Below are positions 7,623 to 15,514 of a stretch of 39,866 nucleotides of DNA, in pieces (position 1 is the first letter of the stretch; every line of letters starts with the position of its first letter). The stretch comes from J038 sp036734085 (GTDB taxonomy: Bacteria; Chloroflexota; Anaerolineae; Aggregatilineales; Phototrophicaceae). The translations under genes and the position numbers were made by a program. Under the pieces are notes generated by a model, which made no database searches, was not told the origin of the DNA, and worked only from the letters and a program-made list of their open reading frames with translations. The stretch covers positions 1-39,866 of the forward strand of contig DAIMZF010000020.1 of assembly GCA_036734085.1 (NCBI GenBank), given 5' to 3'.

Positions 7623-8663
7623 TTACTTCACCACTACCGCGAATATCATACGTCCGGCTTCGCGGTTGATGACTTTTGTCGCTTCCACGCGCACGGTTCT
7701 ATCCATATAGCGCCGTCCGTGTTCTACCACAACCATTGTGCCGTCCTCCAGGTAGCCCACACCCTGACCGTCATCTGTGCCTTCCTGGATGATGTGTAGC
7801 GCGAAGGTTTCTCCGGGTATAAACAACATGCGGACTGCATTCGCCAGCAGATTGATGTTCAGCACAGTGACGCCTTGCGCTTCCGCAATTTTGGCAAGCG
7901 GATAGTCGTTCGTCAGCAGATAAGCCTCTAGCTGAATCGCCAGCACGATGAGCTTGTCGTCTACTTCGTGCAGGCCGTCGATGTCGTCATCAATCACGCG
8001 GACGGGGGTCACGTCGTTGTGCATCAATTCCTTGACCTTTTCCAGCCCGCGCCGTCCCCGATTCCGCCGGATGCTATCTGCGGAATCGGCCACTTGTTGC
8101 AGTTCACGCATCACAAATTCCGGGATGAGCAATGTCCCACCTAAGAAGCCTGTCATGGAGATGTCCACAATGCGCCCGTCAATTAACACACTGGTATCTA
8201 CCAGGAGCTTACGGTTAGACTGTACCGAGATTCCTTGTCCGCTACGATTTTTACGGAAGATGTCCACAATTTCCCGCGCTCGCATCCGGGAGATGGTCAA
8301 GCCTAAGTAGCCGCCCACAATCGACACGGCAGGCGGGAAGTAGGCATTAAGCGGGTTAGGCATGAGCGAAAGCGGATAGGCCATCAGCAAGGCAAGCGTC
8401 AGGCCAATGGCCGCGCCGATAATGCTAACAACCAGGCTCTCCGGTTGGATGTCGCGGATGCTCTTATTAAGTGCGACAACCGGGCGCACAGTCAGAAACG
8501 GCGTTAAGGTAATGCCGACCAATGCCCCCACCATGCTGAATAACAAGGCGCTGGCATCCGGCGGCAGGTTCAGGCCGGGCGCGACATCAACGCCCACCCG
8601 TGCCCCTAAAATTGAAAGAAGGAAAAGCCCGATAATTCGGGAGATAAATTCAGCAGATAACAT
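7623..8663 (-). CDS. PIN and TRAM domain membrane protein (YacL-like)
   Basis: A 346-residue protein. The first 130 residues hold about four membrane helices. A PIN nuclease domain then begins with KLLVDTSVLIDGRIVDI. The acidic residues expected for metal binding are visible: Asp156, Asp162, Glu187, Asp236 and Asp253. A TRAM RNA-binding domain forms the C-terminus (GVGYLEDGTMVVVEHG to the end). This order matches the YacL family of Firmicutes and Chloroflexota, thought to be membrane-tethered ribonucleases. The start is supported by AGAGGAG upstream. It is convergent with the secreted-protein gene and divergent from trpS. Confidence 0.9.
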   Translation of the reverse strand: MLSAEFISRIIGLFLLSILGARVGVDVAPGLNLPPDASALLFSMVGALVGITLTPFLTVRPVVALNKSIRDIQPESLVVSIIGAAIGLTLALLMAYPLSLMPNPLNAYFPPAVSIVGGYLGLTISRMRAREIVDIFRKNRSGQGISVQSNRKLLVDTSVLIDGRIVDISMTGFLGGTLLIPEFVMRELQQVADSADSIRRNRGRRGLEKVKELMHNDVTPVRVIDDDIDGLHEVDDKLIVLAIQLEAYLLTNDYPLAKIAEAQGVTVLNINLLANAVRMLFIPGETFALHIIQEGTDDGQGVGYLEDGTMVVVEHGRRYMDRTVRVEATKVINREAGRMIFAVVVK

Positions 8664-8944
8664 CAGGTTTGAACTCCTCTTGCGTTAACGCCGTCCCAAC
8701 GCCAATAAAGTTTGCTGGGCGGGGTATCGGGCTAACAACTTGTAGTATGGGTACTATCATCAAATAATGAGAGGCAATGATAGAATGACTATAGGCGGAG
8801 ATAAAAGGGTTTATGTGCACCGCCTCCAAACATATTATACCTTGCCCAAGCGCCATATGGGTAAGAAAAGCCATAGAAATTTTAGCAGTTTACGCTATGC
8901 TTATATCGTTAAATCAGCCTAACTGACGGACGAAAGACGAACCC
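8664..8944. other. Intergenic region between divergent PIN/TRAM gene and trpS
   Basis: These 281 bases must hold both divergent promoters, but I could not pick convincing -35/-10 pairs. An inverted repeat CTATCAT (8754-8760) and ATGATAG (8777-8783) has a 16-base centre. I looked for a T-box leader before trpS and saw no convincing T-box core or terminator pair. Confidence 0.4.
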
Positions 8945-10003
8945 ATGACCGAGAAAAAACGCATCCTCACCGGCGACCGCCCCACCGGGAAATTGCACTT
9001 AGGGCACTATGTCGGCTCGCTTGCCAACCGTGTGAAGTTCCAGCATGAATACGATAGCATTTTCATCATTGCGGATTTGCACATGCTGACTACTAAAAAC
9101 ACGCCGGAGGACATCGCCCAGGTAGACGCCAATGCTTACGCCATTGTGCTGGATGCCATCTCTGCCGGGATTGAGCCGGACAACGTGAAGTTCTATTTGC
9201 AGTCCGCCATCCCGGAAATGGGCGAGATTAACACGCTATTCCAGAACTTCGTCACTGTCTCCCGGCTAGAACGCCTGCCCAGCCTGAAGGATATGGCACG
9301 CGATGCCAATATCGAGATGCCCTACAGTCTGCTAGGATACCCGGTGTTGCAAGCGGCGGACATCCTGCATGTGAAAGCACATCTCGTCCCGGTGGGCAAG
9401 GATAACGTCGCCCATGTGGAAATCACCCGCGAGATTGCCCGCCGCTTTAATCATCTGTATGGCGAAGTCTTCCCCATCCCGGATTTTATGAGCGAAGGCG
9501 GGACGTTGGTCGGCACGGATGGGCAAGCCAAGATGAGCAAAAGCCTGAATAACACCATCTTCCTTAGTGATGATACGAAAACTGTTGCCAAAAAGGTGCA
9601 GGGGATGTACACCGACCCTAACCGCATCAGCGCGGACGTGCCCGGAACGGTGGAAGGCAACCCGGTTTTTGACTATCATGATGTGTTTAACCCGAACAAA
9701 GCGGAAGTAGAAGACCTGAAGACGCGCTATCGTGCTGGCCGTGTGGGAGATGTCGAAGTCAAGGAGAAGTTGACGATTGCTATCAACAATTTTCTGGATC
9801 CCATGCGCGAGCGCCGGGCACGCTATGACGAGCCGGGCTTGATTGAGGAAATTATCGTCAACGGCACGGAAGAAGTCCGCCAGATAACACAGGCCACCCT
9901 GCAAGAGATGCGTAAGGCGATGGGCTTAAGCGGTGTGTGGAATAGATTCCGCCGCAAGGTAGAGCGCCGCCAGAAAAAAGCGGAGAAGCAAGCGACGGAT
10001 TAG
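8945..10003 (+). CDS. trpS: Tryptophan-tRNA ligase
   Basis: A 352-residue class I aminoacyl-tRNA synthetase that charges tRNA-Trp. The HIGH-type motif is HLGH at residues 18-21 (GKLHLGHYVG), and KMSKS is near 196-200. The segment FLQSAIPEMGEINTLFQNFV and the VPVGKDNVAHVE loop are typical of TrpRS, not TyrRS. The length is slightly above the common 330 residues because of a basic C-terminal tail (RFRRKVERRQKKAEKQ). The ribosome-binding site is weak. It is a single-gene unit ending in a shared bidirectional terminator. Confidence 0.97.
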   Translation: MTEKKRILTGDRPTGKLHLGHYVGSLANRVKFQHEYDSIFIIADLHMLTTKNTPEDIAQVDANAYAIVLDAISAGIEPDNVKFYLQSAIPEMGEINTLFQNFVTVSRLERLPSLKDMARDANIEMPYSLLGYPVLQAADILHVKAHLVPVGKDNVAHVEITREIARRFNHLYGEVFPIPDFMSEGGTLVGTDGQAKMSKSLNNTIFLSDDTKTVAKKVQGMYTDPNRISADVPGTVEGNPVFDYHDVFNPNKAEVEDLKTRYRAGRVGDVEVKEKLTIAINNFLDPMRERRARYDEPGLIEEIIVNGTEEVRQITQATLQEMRKAMGLSGVWNRFRRKVERRQKKAEKQATD

Positions 10004-10023
10004 CCGAGTGTTTAGCAAGAAAC

Positions 10024-10065
10024 AAAAGCCGCGCAGAATAGTTATCATTCTGCGTGGCTTTTTTG
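10024..10065. terminator. Bidirectional terminator between trpS and the fasciclin gene
   Basis: A 16-bp stem (10024-10039 with 10047-10062, one G-T mismatch) has a 7-base loop. The plus strand ends in a run of T (GGCTTTTTTG) and the minus strand ends in GGCTTTTG. It can stop both convergent transcripts. Confidence 0.9.
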
Positions 10066-10096
10066 TTGCTTCAGTTACTAAACGTGCTGAGCGAAA

Positions 10097-11218
10097 TTAA
10101 CTGCCGGGAACTAACACGGCGTCAATCACATGGATAACACCATTCGCGGCCTGAATGTCCGTGATGATGATTTCCGCGCCACCTTGCAGGAAGACACGAT
10201 CATCTTCCACACGCACGCTGATAGAACCCACCAGCGAGTTAATGCTAGTCAGTTGCACAATGTCGGCGGCGACTGCGCGGCCTAGAACAACGTGATATTG
10301 CAGGATGTTAGACAGTGCATCCGGGTTAGCGATGAGGCTTGCCAGCACGCCATCGGGCAGGGCGGCGAAAGCGGCATCAGTCGGCGCGAACACCGTGAAC
10401 GGGCCTTCACCAGCAACCACTTCATCGAGTCCGGTCAGGCTGAGCGCGGTTAACAGCGTGGTAAAGCGGCCATCGGCGGCGGCAACCTGCGGGATTGTCC
10501 GCGTGACAAGGACTTTACCGAATAGCGGCGCGACAACACTCTGCGGGATGGCTTGCAGGTTTACGTTGGGTGCGGCCAGGCTGTTGACTGCCGAAACAAG
10601 ATAGAATGTCTGGCTATCCAGGCGCACACCGCGCAAGTCCAGTACAGCCGGGCCGGTGGTGCCTGCGGCGACAACCGCGAGGTCATAACTGCCAGCCGGG
10701 ACAGTCAGGGATGTGCCACTACCAAAACGCAGATTTTGTACAATCGGTGTGCCATCGGGCAGGATGACATCAACGGCGGGGGCATCCGCGATAGCATGGA
10801 CGACGGTCACCCGTGCTTCACCAGCCGCTAAGGGCGTGTAGTCTTCGCTGATAACGCTCGCGCCCAGTGTGCCAGCACCGAGTGAACCCGTTGCGGCTAC
10901 GGTAATCCATGCGCCAGGCGCAAGGCTGAAGTTAGCCGGGCCGATGGCGGCATCCTCAATAGTGCCACCTGCGGGGGCTACCGCGATGCTATAAGTGCCT
11001 GCGGGTAGCTCCACCCAGCCGGATACATCCCCGTAGCTTAAGGTCTGGATGCCACTCGGTTCACCATTCAGGAAAACCGTCACGGCGGGGGTGTCTGGCG
11101 AAAAGTGCGCCACACGGATGTGGGTCAGCAATTGGCCCTCTTGCGCGGAGACAGCCGGAACCATCAGCGCGAGCAGACCAAACAGAGCGATGAACAAGCT
11201 AAATACACGTATTTTCAT
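10097..11218 (-). CDS. Secreted DUF4397-DUF4397-fasciclin protein
   Basis: A 373-residue exported protein. A Sec signal peptide (MKIRVFSLFIALFGLLALMVPAVSAQ) is followed by two DUF4397-like beta domains (starting at HIRVAHFSPDTPAVTVFLNGE and RVTVVHAIADAPAVDVILPDG). A fasciclin (FAS1) domain forms the C-terminus, with its hallmarks FTVFAPTDAAF, LQYHVVLGR and NGVIHVIDAVLVP. FAS1 domains usually mediate adhesion. No membrane anchor or sorting motif is seen after the FAS1 domain. I chose ATG 11218 because GAGG lies nine bases upstream; ATG 11233 would overlap that site. Placement on the cell surface or in a matrix is an inference. Confidence 0.92.
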   Translation of the reverse strand: MKIRVFSLFIALFGLLALMVPAVSAQEGQLLTHIRVAHFSPDTPAVTVFLNGEPSGIQTLSYGDVSGWVELPAGTYSIAVAPAGGTIEDAAIGPANFSLAPGAWITVAATGSLGAGTLGASVISEDYTPLAAGEARVTVVHAIADAPAVDVILPDGTPIVQNLRFGSGTSLTVPAGSYDLAVVAAGTTGPAVLDLRGVRLDSQTFYLVSAVNSLAAPNVNLQAIPQSVVAPLFGKVLVTRTIPQVAAADGRFTTLLTALSLTGLDEVVAGEGPFTVFAPTDAAFAALPDGVLASLIANPDALSNILQYHVVLGRAVAADIVQLTSINSLVGSISVRVEDDRVFLQGGAEIIITDIQAANGVIHVIDAVLVPGS

Positions 11219-11438
11219 TACTTTAATCCTCATACATAACCTTCACGATGTGCGGTTGCACAATGTATTTGCACAACAGAACTAACTCAATGCTACAAGT
11301 CGAAGGTTGGTAGAGTCTAAAGTTTGTCTGAATAACAAATTAAAATAACGCCTTATTGGATAAGCAGAGCATGATAGATAAATAAAATAGGTTTTAATAT
11401 GTAAAACATCTGTAAATTGAATGTTATACGCAGGTCAT
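11219..11438. other. AT-rich leader region of the fasciclin gene
   Basis: These 220 bases are clearly AT-richer than the surroundings. TTGCACAA occurs twice as a direct repeat (11256-11263 and 11269-11276), 13 bases apart, about 40 bases upstream of the fasciclin start. I could not assign a firm promoter. Confidence 0.35.
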
Positions 11439-11960
11439 CTAATCTGATTTGGCATCTGCAAAGCGGGTATGGGGCAAGTCGTTTAACGTGATGCGGATTT
11501 CCCCTTTAATGTTGATGAAGCGTGTTTTGCTGTCCGCCGGGAATCCGACAAGGTCAAACGGTGCAGTCCGTTCTACGCCCTCCAGCGCGGCGCGGATGAT
11601 GGCCGCATGTGGACGGAGGTTGGGCGTCCATTTGGCGATGGCAAAGTGTGTGTGTGGGTAACGACGCACCAGTGTATATAGCTTCTCTTTGCCCACCATG
11701 CCCGCTTCTCCCCAAAAAAGCGGAGCAGTCTGGGTACTGTAGATGTCGGGTGCATCTGGCACAGCGACAACGTCCGGCTTATAACGCGGATCGTTGATGA
11801 AGACTTCCACCGTCAACGCCGGGAACAAAGGCAGATACAGCGCCCATAGGAACGCCTTCATCAATGTATGCACGCTCCGTTCGCGCTCACCCCATACAAA
11901 CACATTCTGTGTCCCATGTGCGCTCAACTTCCATTTACGCGGAATAATGGGGTCATCCAT
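11439..11960 (-). CDS. Uncharacterised protein, possible YaeQ-like nuclease fold
   Basis: A 173-residue soluble protein I cannot name with confidence. Its layout resembles YaeQ, a small family with a PD-(D/E)XK nuclease-like fold. It has a basic start with GERERSVHTLMKAFLWAL, then a core strand with an acidic residue (RYKPDVVAV). After that come FWGEAGMVGKEKLYTLVRRY and HFAIAKW. The pattern KPD...GEAGMVGK could supply the acidic and lysine residues of that fold, but this is an inference. There is no signal peptide. It lies downstream of the L,D-transpeptidase gene on the same strand with a gap of 32 bases, so the two may share a transcript. Confidence 0.6.
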   Translation of the reverse strand: MDDPIIPRKWKLSAHGTQNVFVWGERERSVHTLMKAFLWALYLPLFPALTVEVFINDPRYKPDVVAVPDAPDIYSTQTAPLFWGEAGMVGKEKLYTLVRRYPHTHFAIAKWTPNLRPHAAIIRAALEGVERTAPFDLVGFPADSKTRFINIKGEIRITLNDLPHTRFADAKSD

Positions 11961-11992
11961 GCGATAGTGGCTTCCTTTGCATACAAAGGCGA

Positions 11993-13996
11993 TTATACAA
12001 AAAATGAATCCGGCGCTTGTAATGGCAAATCAGAAATAGCGTCAATAGCATCATCCCAAGACGCCCCAGCGCGGACTAACCCTTCTGCGCGGTTGTACAC
12101 CCGCAAGTTGGGCAGATAGTCTACATTATAGATGCGAATGGCAGGCTGGGCTTCGCTAGGATAATCAAATACTCGCGCATCCGCATTTTCCATACCGCCA
12201 ATCCACCGGAATAGCAATTCATCCGCCGGGCGGTGATACGCGCCTGCTTGTATCATCCAATCCGGGATGTTAACGCATCCGGCGCTGGTTCTGCTGGGGA
12301 GTGTGGTCTGGTTAACGGTCATCGCCCAGCGTTGCCAGGGGGAGCCGTGAAGCGCGTAACCGTCGCTACCAAAGAAACAGGTAAAGGGCACGCCGGGCGC
12401 CCAGGGTTGCATACTGCGTGCAAACCATTTGCTGGTGATGACGTGAACACCACGCGGAGTCGCGTCGATGTTGAGCGCGATAGGCACACGCATAACCGGA
12501 ATTGCGCCCTCAAACGCGATCAATTCCCGCCCGTTAAGATGCACGATGACAAATTTATCCGCTGGGTTGGCTAATGAGCTGGCAAAATGGCTGATGGGCT
12601 GGCTGTAGTCAAGCGTAATCGGCCAGATGTCGTGCCGTTGCACGAATAACCGCGATCCTAAGCGCACACGTACATTATCGCGCTCATCATCCGGCATAAG
12701 CTCCACCCAATCCGCGTTAACGTCCACGAAGCGCACCAGCGCCCCTTGCATCAACAGATGGACGCCAAAACGGGTTGACCGGATAATGGGATTGCGGACA
12801 GGTTGACTGATGTCCGGCGCGGCGCACACGGTCACGCCTTGCGGCAACACGAACCCGTAATGATACAGCCCGTTATTCACGGGGTTGGCCGGGCGCGGAT
12901 AAGCGCGGTTAAGATGGGCGGTATAGGTCACGAGTAACTCATCCGCACTGACGGCGGATTGACGGTGGTTATGGATGATTGGGTTGTAACGCCCGCGCAG
13001 GGTGAGGTTTAACTCCTCAAAAAGTGCAGGCAAGGCCAACGAAGCCCCCAAAGAGAGCATCACCAGTACAAACTGCCGTGACTCTGGCAGGTCAATGATT
13101 CCGGCGTCGGTGACGATAACGCCCTCATCAATGATGAGCGAACCATTCTTGCTATAGGGTGTGCCGCCTAAATCCTGCGCTAGTCGTTCCAGGTTTGCGC
13201 CGCGATTATCATGAATCGTGCTGAGTAAATCCTTGCAGACGCTTAATGCGTCCGGCGGCAACGACGACAGCGCCCACACGTAAAACAGGCCGACATCACG
13301 CGGGGTCATCATGTTTTCAAAAGTACGCAGTTGCCCGTTGATGCTGGTGGTACGCCGGACGAAACGCGGGTCGTGGGAGGTCATGCTGGTGGGGATGCCT
13401 TCATTCCACGAACTGAGGGCGGATAGCTGAGAGATGCCGACACGTTCCTGCGCCCAATCGTTAAAGCAAACAAGCGGGTCATCGCGGCCTTGTTCGCGGG
13501 CGACATAGGCCAGCACTGCGCCCGTAACGGCGTTACCACTAAACACCAGCATCTCATAAAGCGCCCGCAAAATGGCTTGATGCGTCCGCCAATCTTCGCG
13601 CCACGCCTCCGGGACATCCTGGGCACTGGGCGCGTTCCAGTGCAGGACGGGCACACGTCCCCACACCGCCGGGTCGATGACATCAACAAAGTAGAGCAGT
13701 ACAGGCGCTTTGAAGGCCGACGCGACAGGTAATAAATTTTCTGTCCCCAGTGCCGTGATGAGGCGTCCGTGTTGAACATCATACAGCAATAAGCCGATGC
13801 TCTGGCGCTCGATGAGCGCCTCGAAGTGTTCGTTTAAAGGGGCGATGTACGGTGCTTCCAGCGCGGATAGATACGCTGAGGTGTAATCTGGCAGGATATT
13901 GGACTGGGTATTCACCCATGCGCGGATGGGCATGGTCAACGTGGCTGAACCTAAAAGCGCGGTGCTTTGCAGGAATTGCCGCCGGGATAGCCTCAT
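11993..13996 (-). CDS. Tat-exported PBP/beta-lactamase-fold and L,D-transpeptidase fusion
   Basis: A 667-residue protein with two peptidoglycan-type domains. The start MRLSRRQFLQ has the twin-arginine motif and a hydrophobic stretch, so export by Tat is expected. Residues 60-330 resemble a class A beta-lactamase or small penicillin-binding protein: SAFK at 93-96 (the SxxK motif), SGN at 153-155 and KNG at 283-285. Residues about 480-590 form a YkuD L,D-transpeptidase: TPRGVHVI, ALHGS with His550, and SAGCVN with the catalytic Cys574. Between them, residues about 375-460 look like small SH3-type modules. It likely acts on the cell wall outside the membrane. Whether the first domain is active is unknown; the KNG replaces the usual KTG. 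Confidence 0.88.
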   Translation of the reverse strand: MRLSRRQFLQSTALLGSATLTMPIRAWVNTQSNILPDYTSAYLSALEAPYIAPLNEHFEALIERQSIGLLLYDVQHGRLITALGTENLLPVASAFKAPVLLYFVDVIDPAVWGRVPVLHWNAPSAQDVPEAWREDWRTHQAILRALYEMLVFSGNAVTGAVLAYVAREQGRDDPLVCFNDWAQERVGISQLSALSSWNEGIPTSMTSHDPRFVRRTTSINGQLRTFENMMTPRDVGLFYVWALSSLPPDALSVCKDLLSTIHDNRGANLERLAQDLGGTPYSKNGSLIIDEGVIVTDAGIIDLPESRQFVLVMLSLGASLALPALFEELNLTLRGRYNPIIHNHRQSAVSADELLVTYTAHLNRAYPRPANPVNNGLYHYGFVLPQGVTVCAAPDISQPVRNPIIRSTRFGVHLLMQGALVRFVDVNADWVELMPDDERDNVRVRLGSRLFVQRHDIWPITLDYSQPISHFASSLANPADKFVIVHLNGRELIAFEGAIPVMRVPIALNIDATPRGVHVITSKWFARSMQPWAPGVPFTCFFGSDGYALHGSPWQRWAMTVNQTTLPSRTSAGCVNIPDWMIQAGAYHRPADELLFRWIGGMENADARVFDYPSEAQPAIRIYNVDYLPNLRVYNRAEGLVRAGASWDDAIDAISDLPLQAPDSFFV

Positions 13997-14083
13997 TATT
14001 TGTCTCCAAAAATTACCGGACGTTATCCCGCTATTATAGGTGACAATTGGCTTTTAGGGTGGGGCATTGCGCCCGCTATGATC

Positions 14084-14116
14084 AAAATAAAAAGGACATG
14101 ACGCATCATGTCCTTT
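14084..14116 (-). terminator. Terminator of the tRNA operon
   Basis: A perfect 11-bp stem AAAGGACATGA (14091-14101) and TCATGTCCTTT (14106-14116) has a 4-base loop. On the minus strand it is followed by TTTTTATTTT. It ends the tRNA transcript before the L,D-transpeptidase gene. Confidence 0.88.
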
Positions 14117-14152
14117 GTGTGTGATTGCATGGGCGAATGGGTGCTTTGTTTG

Positions 14153-14224
14153 TGGGCCCAGTAGGATTCGAACCTACAACCGAGCGGTTATGAGCCGCGT
14201 GCTCTGCCATTGAGCTATAGGCCC
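14153..14224 (-). tRNA. tRNA with CAT anticodon (Ile2 or elongator Met)
   Basis: A 72-base cloverleaf with acceptor GGGCCTA pairing TGGGCCC, D-arm GCTC...GAGC, anticodon loop CTCATAA and T-loop TTCGAAT. The CAT anticodon means either elongator Met or the lysidine-modified Ile2. The T-arm and the GGCTCATAACC stem resemble Ile2 of Bacillus, but sequence alone does not settle it. It is not initiator tRNA, since the first pair is G-C. No CCA is encoded. Confidence 0.9.
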
Positions 14225-14231
14225 GGTTCTT

Positions 14232-14302
14232 AGCGGGTAACGGGACTCGAACCCGTACCGAGACCTTGGAAGGGTCGTATGCTACCATTACACCATACCC
14301 GC
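14232..14302 (-). tRNA. tRNA-Gly (TCC)
   Basis: A 71-base cloverleaf with acceptor GCGGGTA pairing TACCCGC, anticodon loop CTTCCAA, T-loop TTCGAGT and discriminator T. The anticodon TCC reads GGA and GGG codons. No CCA is encoded. It is the middle gene of the three-gene cluster, 7 bases from the tRNA upstream and 6 from the one downstream. Confidence 0.95.
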
Positions 14303-14308
14303 ATCTTG

Positions 14309-14381
14309 TCGGGGTGACCGGATTCGAACCGATGACTTCTGCGTCCCAAACGCAGCACTCTGCCAGCTGAGCTACACCCCG
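14309..14381 (-). tRNA. tRNA-Pro (GGG)
   Basis: A 73-base cloverleaf with acceptor CGGGGTG pairing CACCCCG and discriminator A, anticodon loop TTTGGGA and T-loop TTCGAAT. The C1-G72 pair is typical of bacterial tRNA-Pro. The anticodon GGG reads CCC and CCT. It is the first gene of the cluster, about 12 bases downstream of the -10 box. No CCA is encoded. Confidence 0.95.
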
Positions 14382-14393
14382 AACATTATCCAC

Positions 14394-14422
14394 ATTCTAG
14401 CATCTGCCCGCACAATGCACAA
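14394..14422 (-). promoter_or_regulatory. Promoter of the tRNA operon
   Basis: On the minus strand TTGTGC (14422-14417), 17 bases, TAGAAT (14399-14394), then the first tRNA 12 bases further on. The same -35 hexamer, TTGTGC, and spacing occur before the methylmalonyl-CoA mutase genes. Confidence 0.6.
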
Positions 14423-14543
14423 GCCATAAACAACAGATAAACGAAGAAGACTTCATGAACCCACGCTTGATTCTTACAGAACTTAAGCCACAATCAGGGC
14501 ATCGACTCAACACGACATAATAACCAACAGGGATAAAACCAAC

Positions 14544-15419
14544 ATGGCTTCAAAATTACCTGCCGCTTCCACCATCTGGGGGCTGTTTGGACGCTTCATC
14601 CTGCTCACTACGGGCACACTCATCGGTGCGGTGAGCGTGGTGGTCTTCTTCGTGCCCGCGCAGATTGCGCCTGCCGGTATTACCGGTTTAAGCGTCATCG
14701 CTAACTCGCTCTTTAATACCCCCATCGGTATCGTCACGCTCGTCCTCAATGTGCCTATTTTGTACCTAGCTTACCGGATGTTGGGCGGATGGCGTGTGCT
14801 GGCAAGCACGGTTTATGTGGTTGTGCTTTATTCATTTGCGATAGATTTTGTAGCCCCACTTTTACCGACAGAAGGCCTGTCCGACAATCAGTTGCTCAAC
14901 GCAATTTTCGCGGGGGTGGTGGGTGGCATCGGCGGCGGGTTGGTGTTGCGAGCAGGCGGCACATTTGGCGGAACGTCCACACTAGGCCGCATTTTACAAA
15001 TCAAGTTTGGCCTGCCGCTTAGCAGTACGTATCTGTATACCAACATCACAATTGTGATTGTCGCTGGCATTATTTTAGGGTGGGAAAGTGCGTTGTTTGC
15101 GCTGGTGGCACTTGTCATGGATGGCATGACCAGCGATTATCTGCTGGAAGGGCCGAGCGTCATCCGTACAGTGGTTGTGATTACCGACAAGCCGAAGGAA
15201 GTCGCGGCGGCCATCATCGCGCAACTCGGGCGCGGGGTGACGGCATGGCAAGCCACCGGCATGTATACGGGCGAAGCGCGGCACATGCTGTATGTGGTGG
15301 TCAACCGCCCTCAGGTGAATTCATTGCGGCAGGTGGTTGCTGTGATTGACGAAAAAGCGTTTATCGTGGTGGGGCAAGGCCACGTGGCCTACGGCGAAGG
15401 CTTCCGCCCGACGAAATAA
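14544..15419 (+). CDS. YitT-family membrane protein
   Basis: A 291-residue protein. The first 210 residues hold about six membrane helices with glycine-rich segments typical of the YitT family (FFVPAQIAPAGITGLSVI; AGVVGGIGGGLVLRAGGTFGGTS). The C-terminal 80 residues are the cytoplasmic DUF2179 domain (VVVITDKPKEVAAAII, ARHMLYVVVNRPQVNSLRQVV, VGQGHVAYGEGF). The role of the family is not established; some members are thought to be transporters. The start has AGGGAT about nine bases upstream. It is separated from the ABC importer genes by 95 bases and a promoter-like sequence, so it is probably its own unit. Confidence 0.93.
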   Translation: MASKLPAASTIWGLFGRFILLTTGTLIGAVSVVVFFVPAQIAPAGITGLSVIANSLFNTPIGIVTLVLNVPILYLAYRMLGGWRVLASTVYVVVLYSFAIDFVAPLLPTEGLSDNQLLNAIFAGVVGGIGGGLVLRAGGTFGGTSTLGRILQIKFGLPLSSTYLYTNITIVIVAGIILGWESALFALVALVMDGMTSDYLLEGPSVIRTVVVITDKPKEVAAAIIAQLGRGVTAWQATGMYTGEARHMLYVVVNRPQVNSLRQVVAVIDEKAFIVVGQGHVAYGEGFRPTK

Positions 15420-15465
15420 GGAGATTATTTAACACACGTTTAAAGGTTTCGCAAAATGCAAGGGA

Positions 15466-15493
15466 ACGTTATACTCTACGCGAATGATAACGT
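15466..15493 (+). promoter_or_regulatory. Likely promoter and operator of the ABC importer operon
   Basis: A good -10 box TATACT (15470-15475) lies inside a perfect inverted repeat ACGTTAT (15466-15472) and ATAACGT (15487-15493) with a 14-base centre. The -35 region (TTTCGC) is poor, which fits a promoter under positive or complex control. It lies 22-49 bases upstream of the ATPase gene. Confidence 0.45.
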
Positions 15494-15514
15494 GCTAGAT
15501 TTTGTAGGTGTAAA

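Noticed and set aside
8754..8783. Inverted repeat CTATCAT / ATGATAG between the PIN/TRAM gene and trpS
   Set aside because: Arms are only 7 bp and AT-rich with a 16-base centre, so chance is likely without conservation data.
8664..8944. A T-box riboswitch leading trpS
   Set aside because: No convincing T-box core and no terminator/antiterminator pair could be found in the leader.
14153..14381. tRNA cluster as an integration site of a mobile element
   Set aside because: No integrase, no duplicated tRNA 3' end and no change in composition was seen around the cluster.
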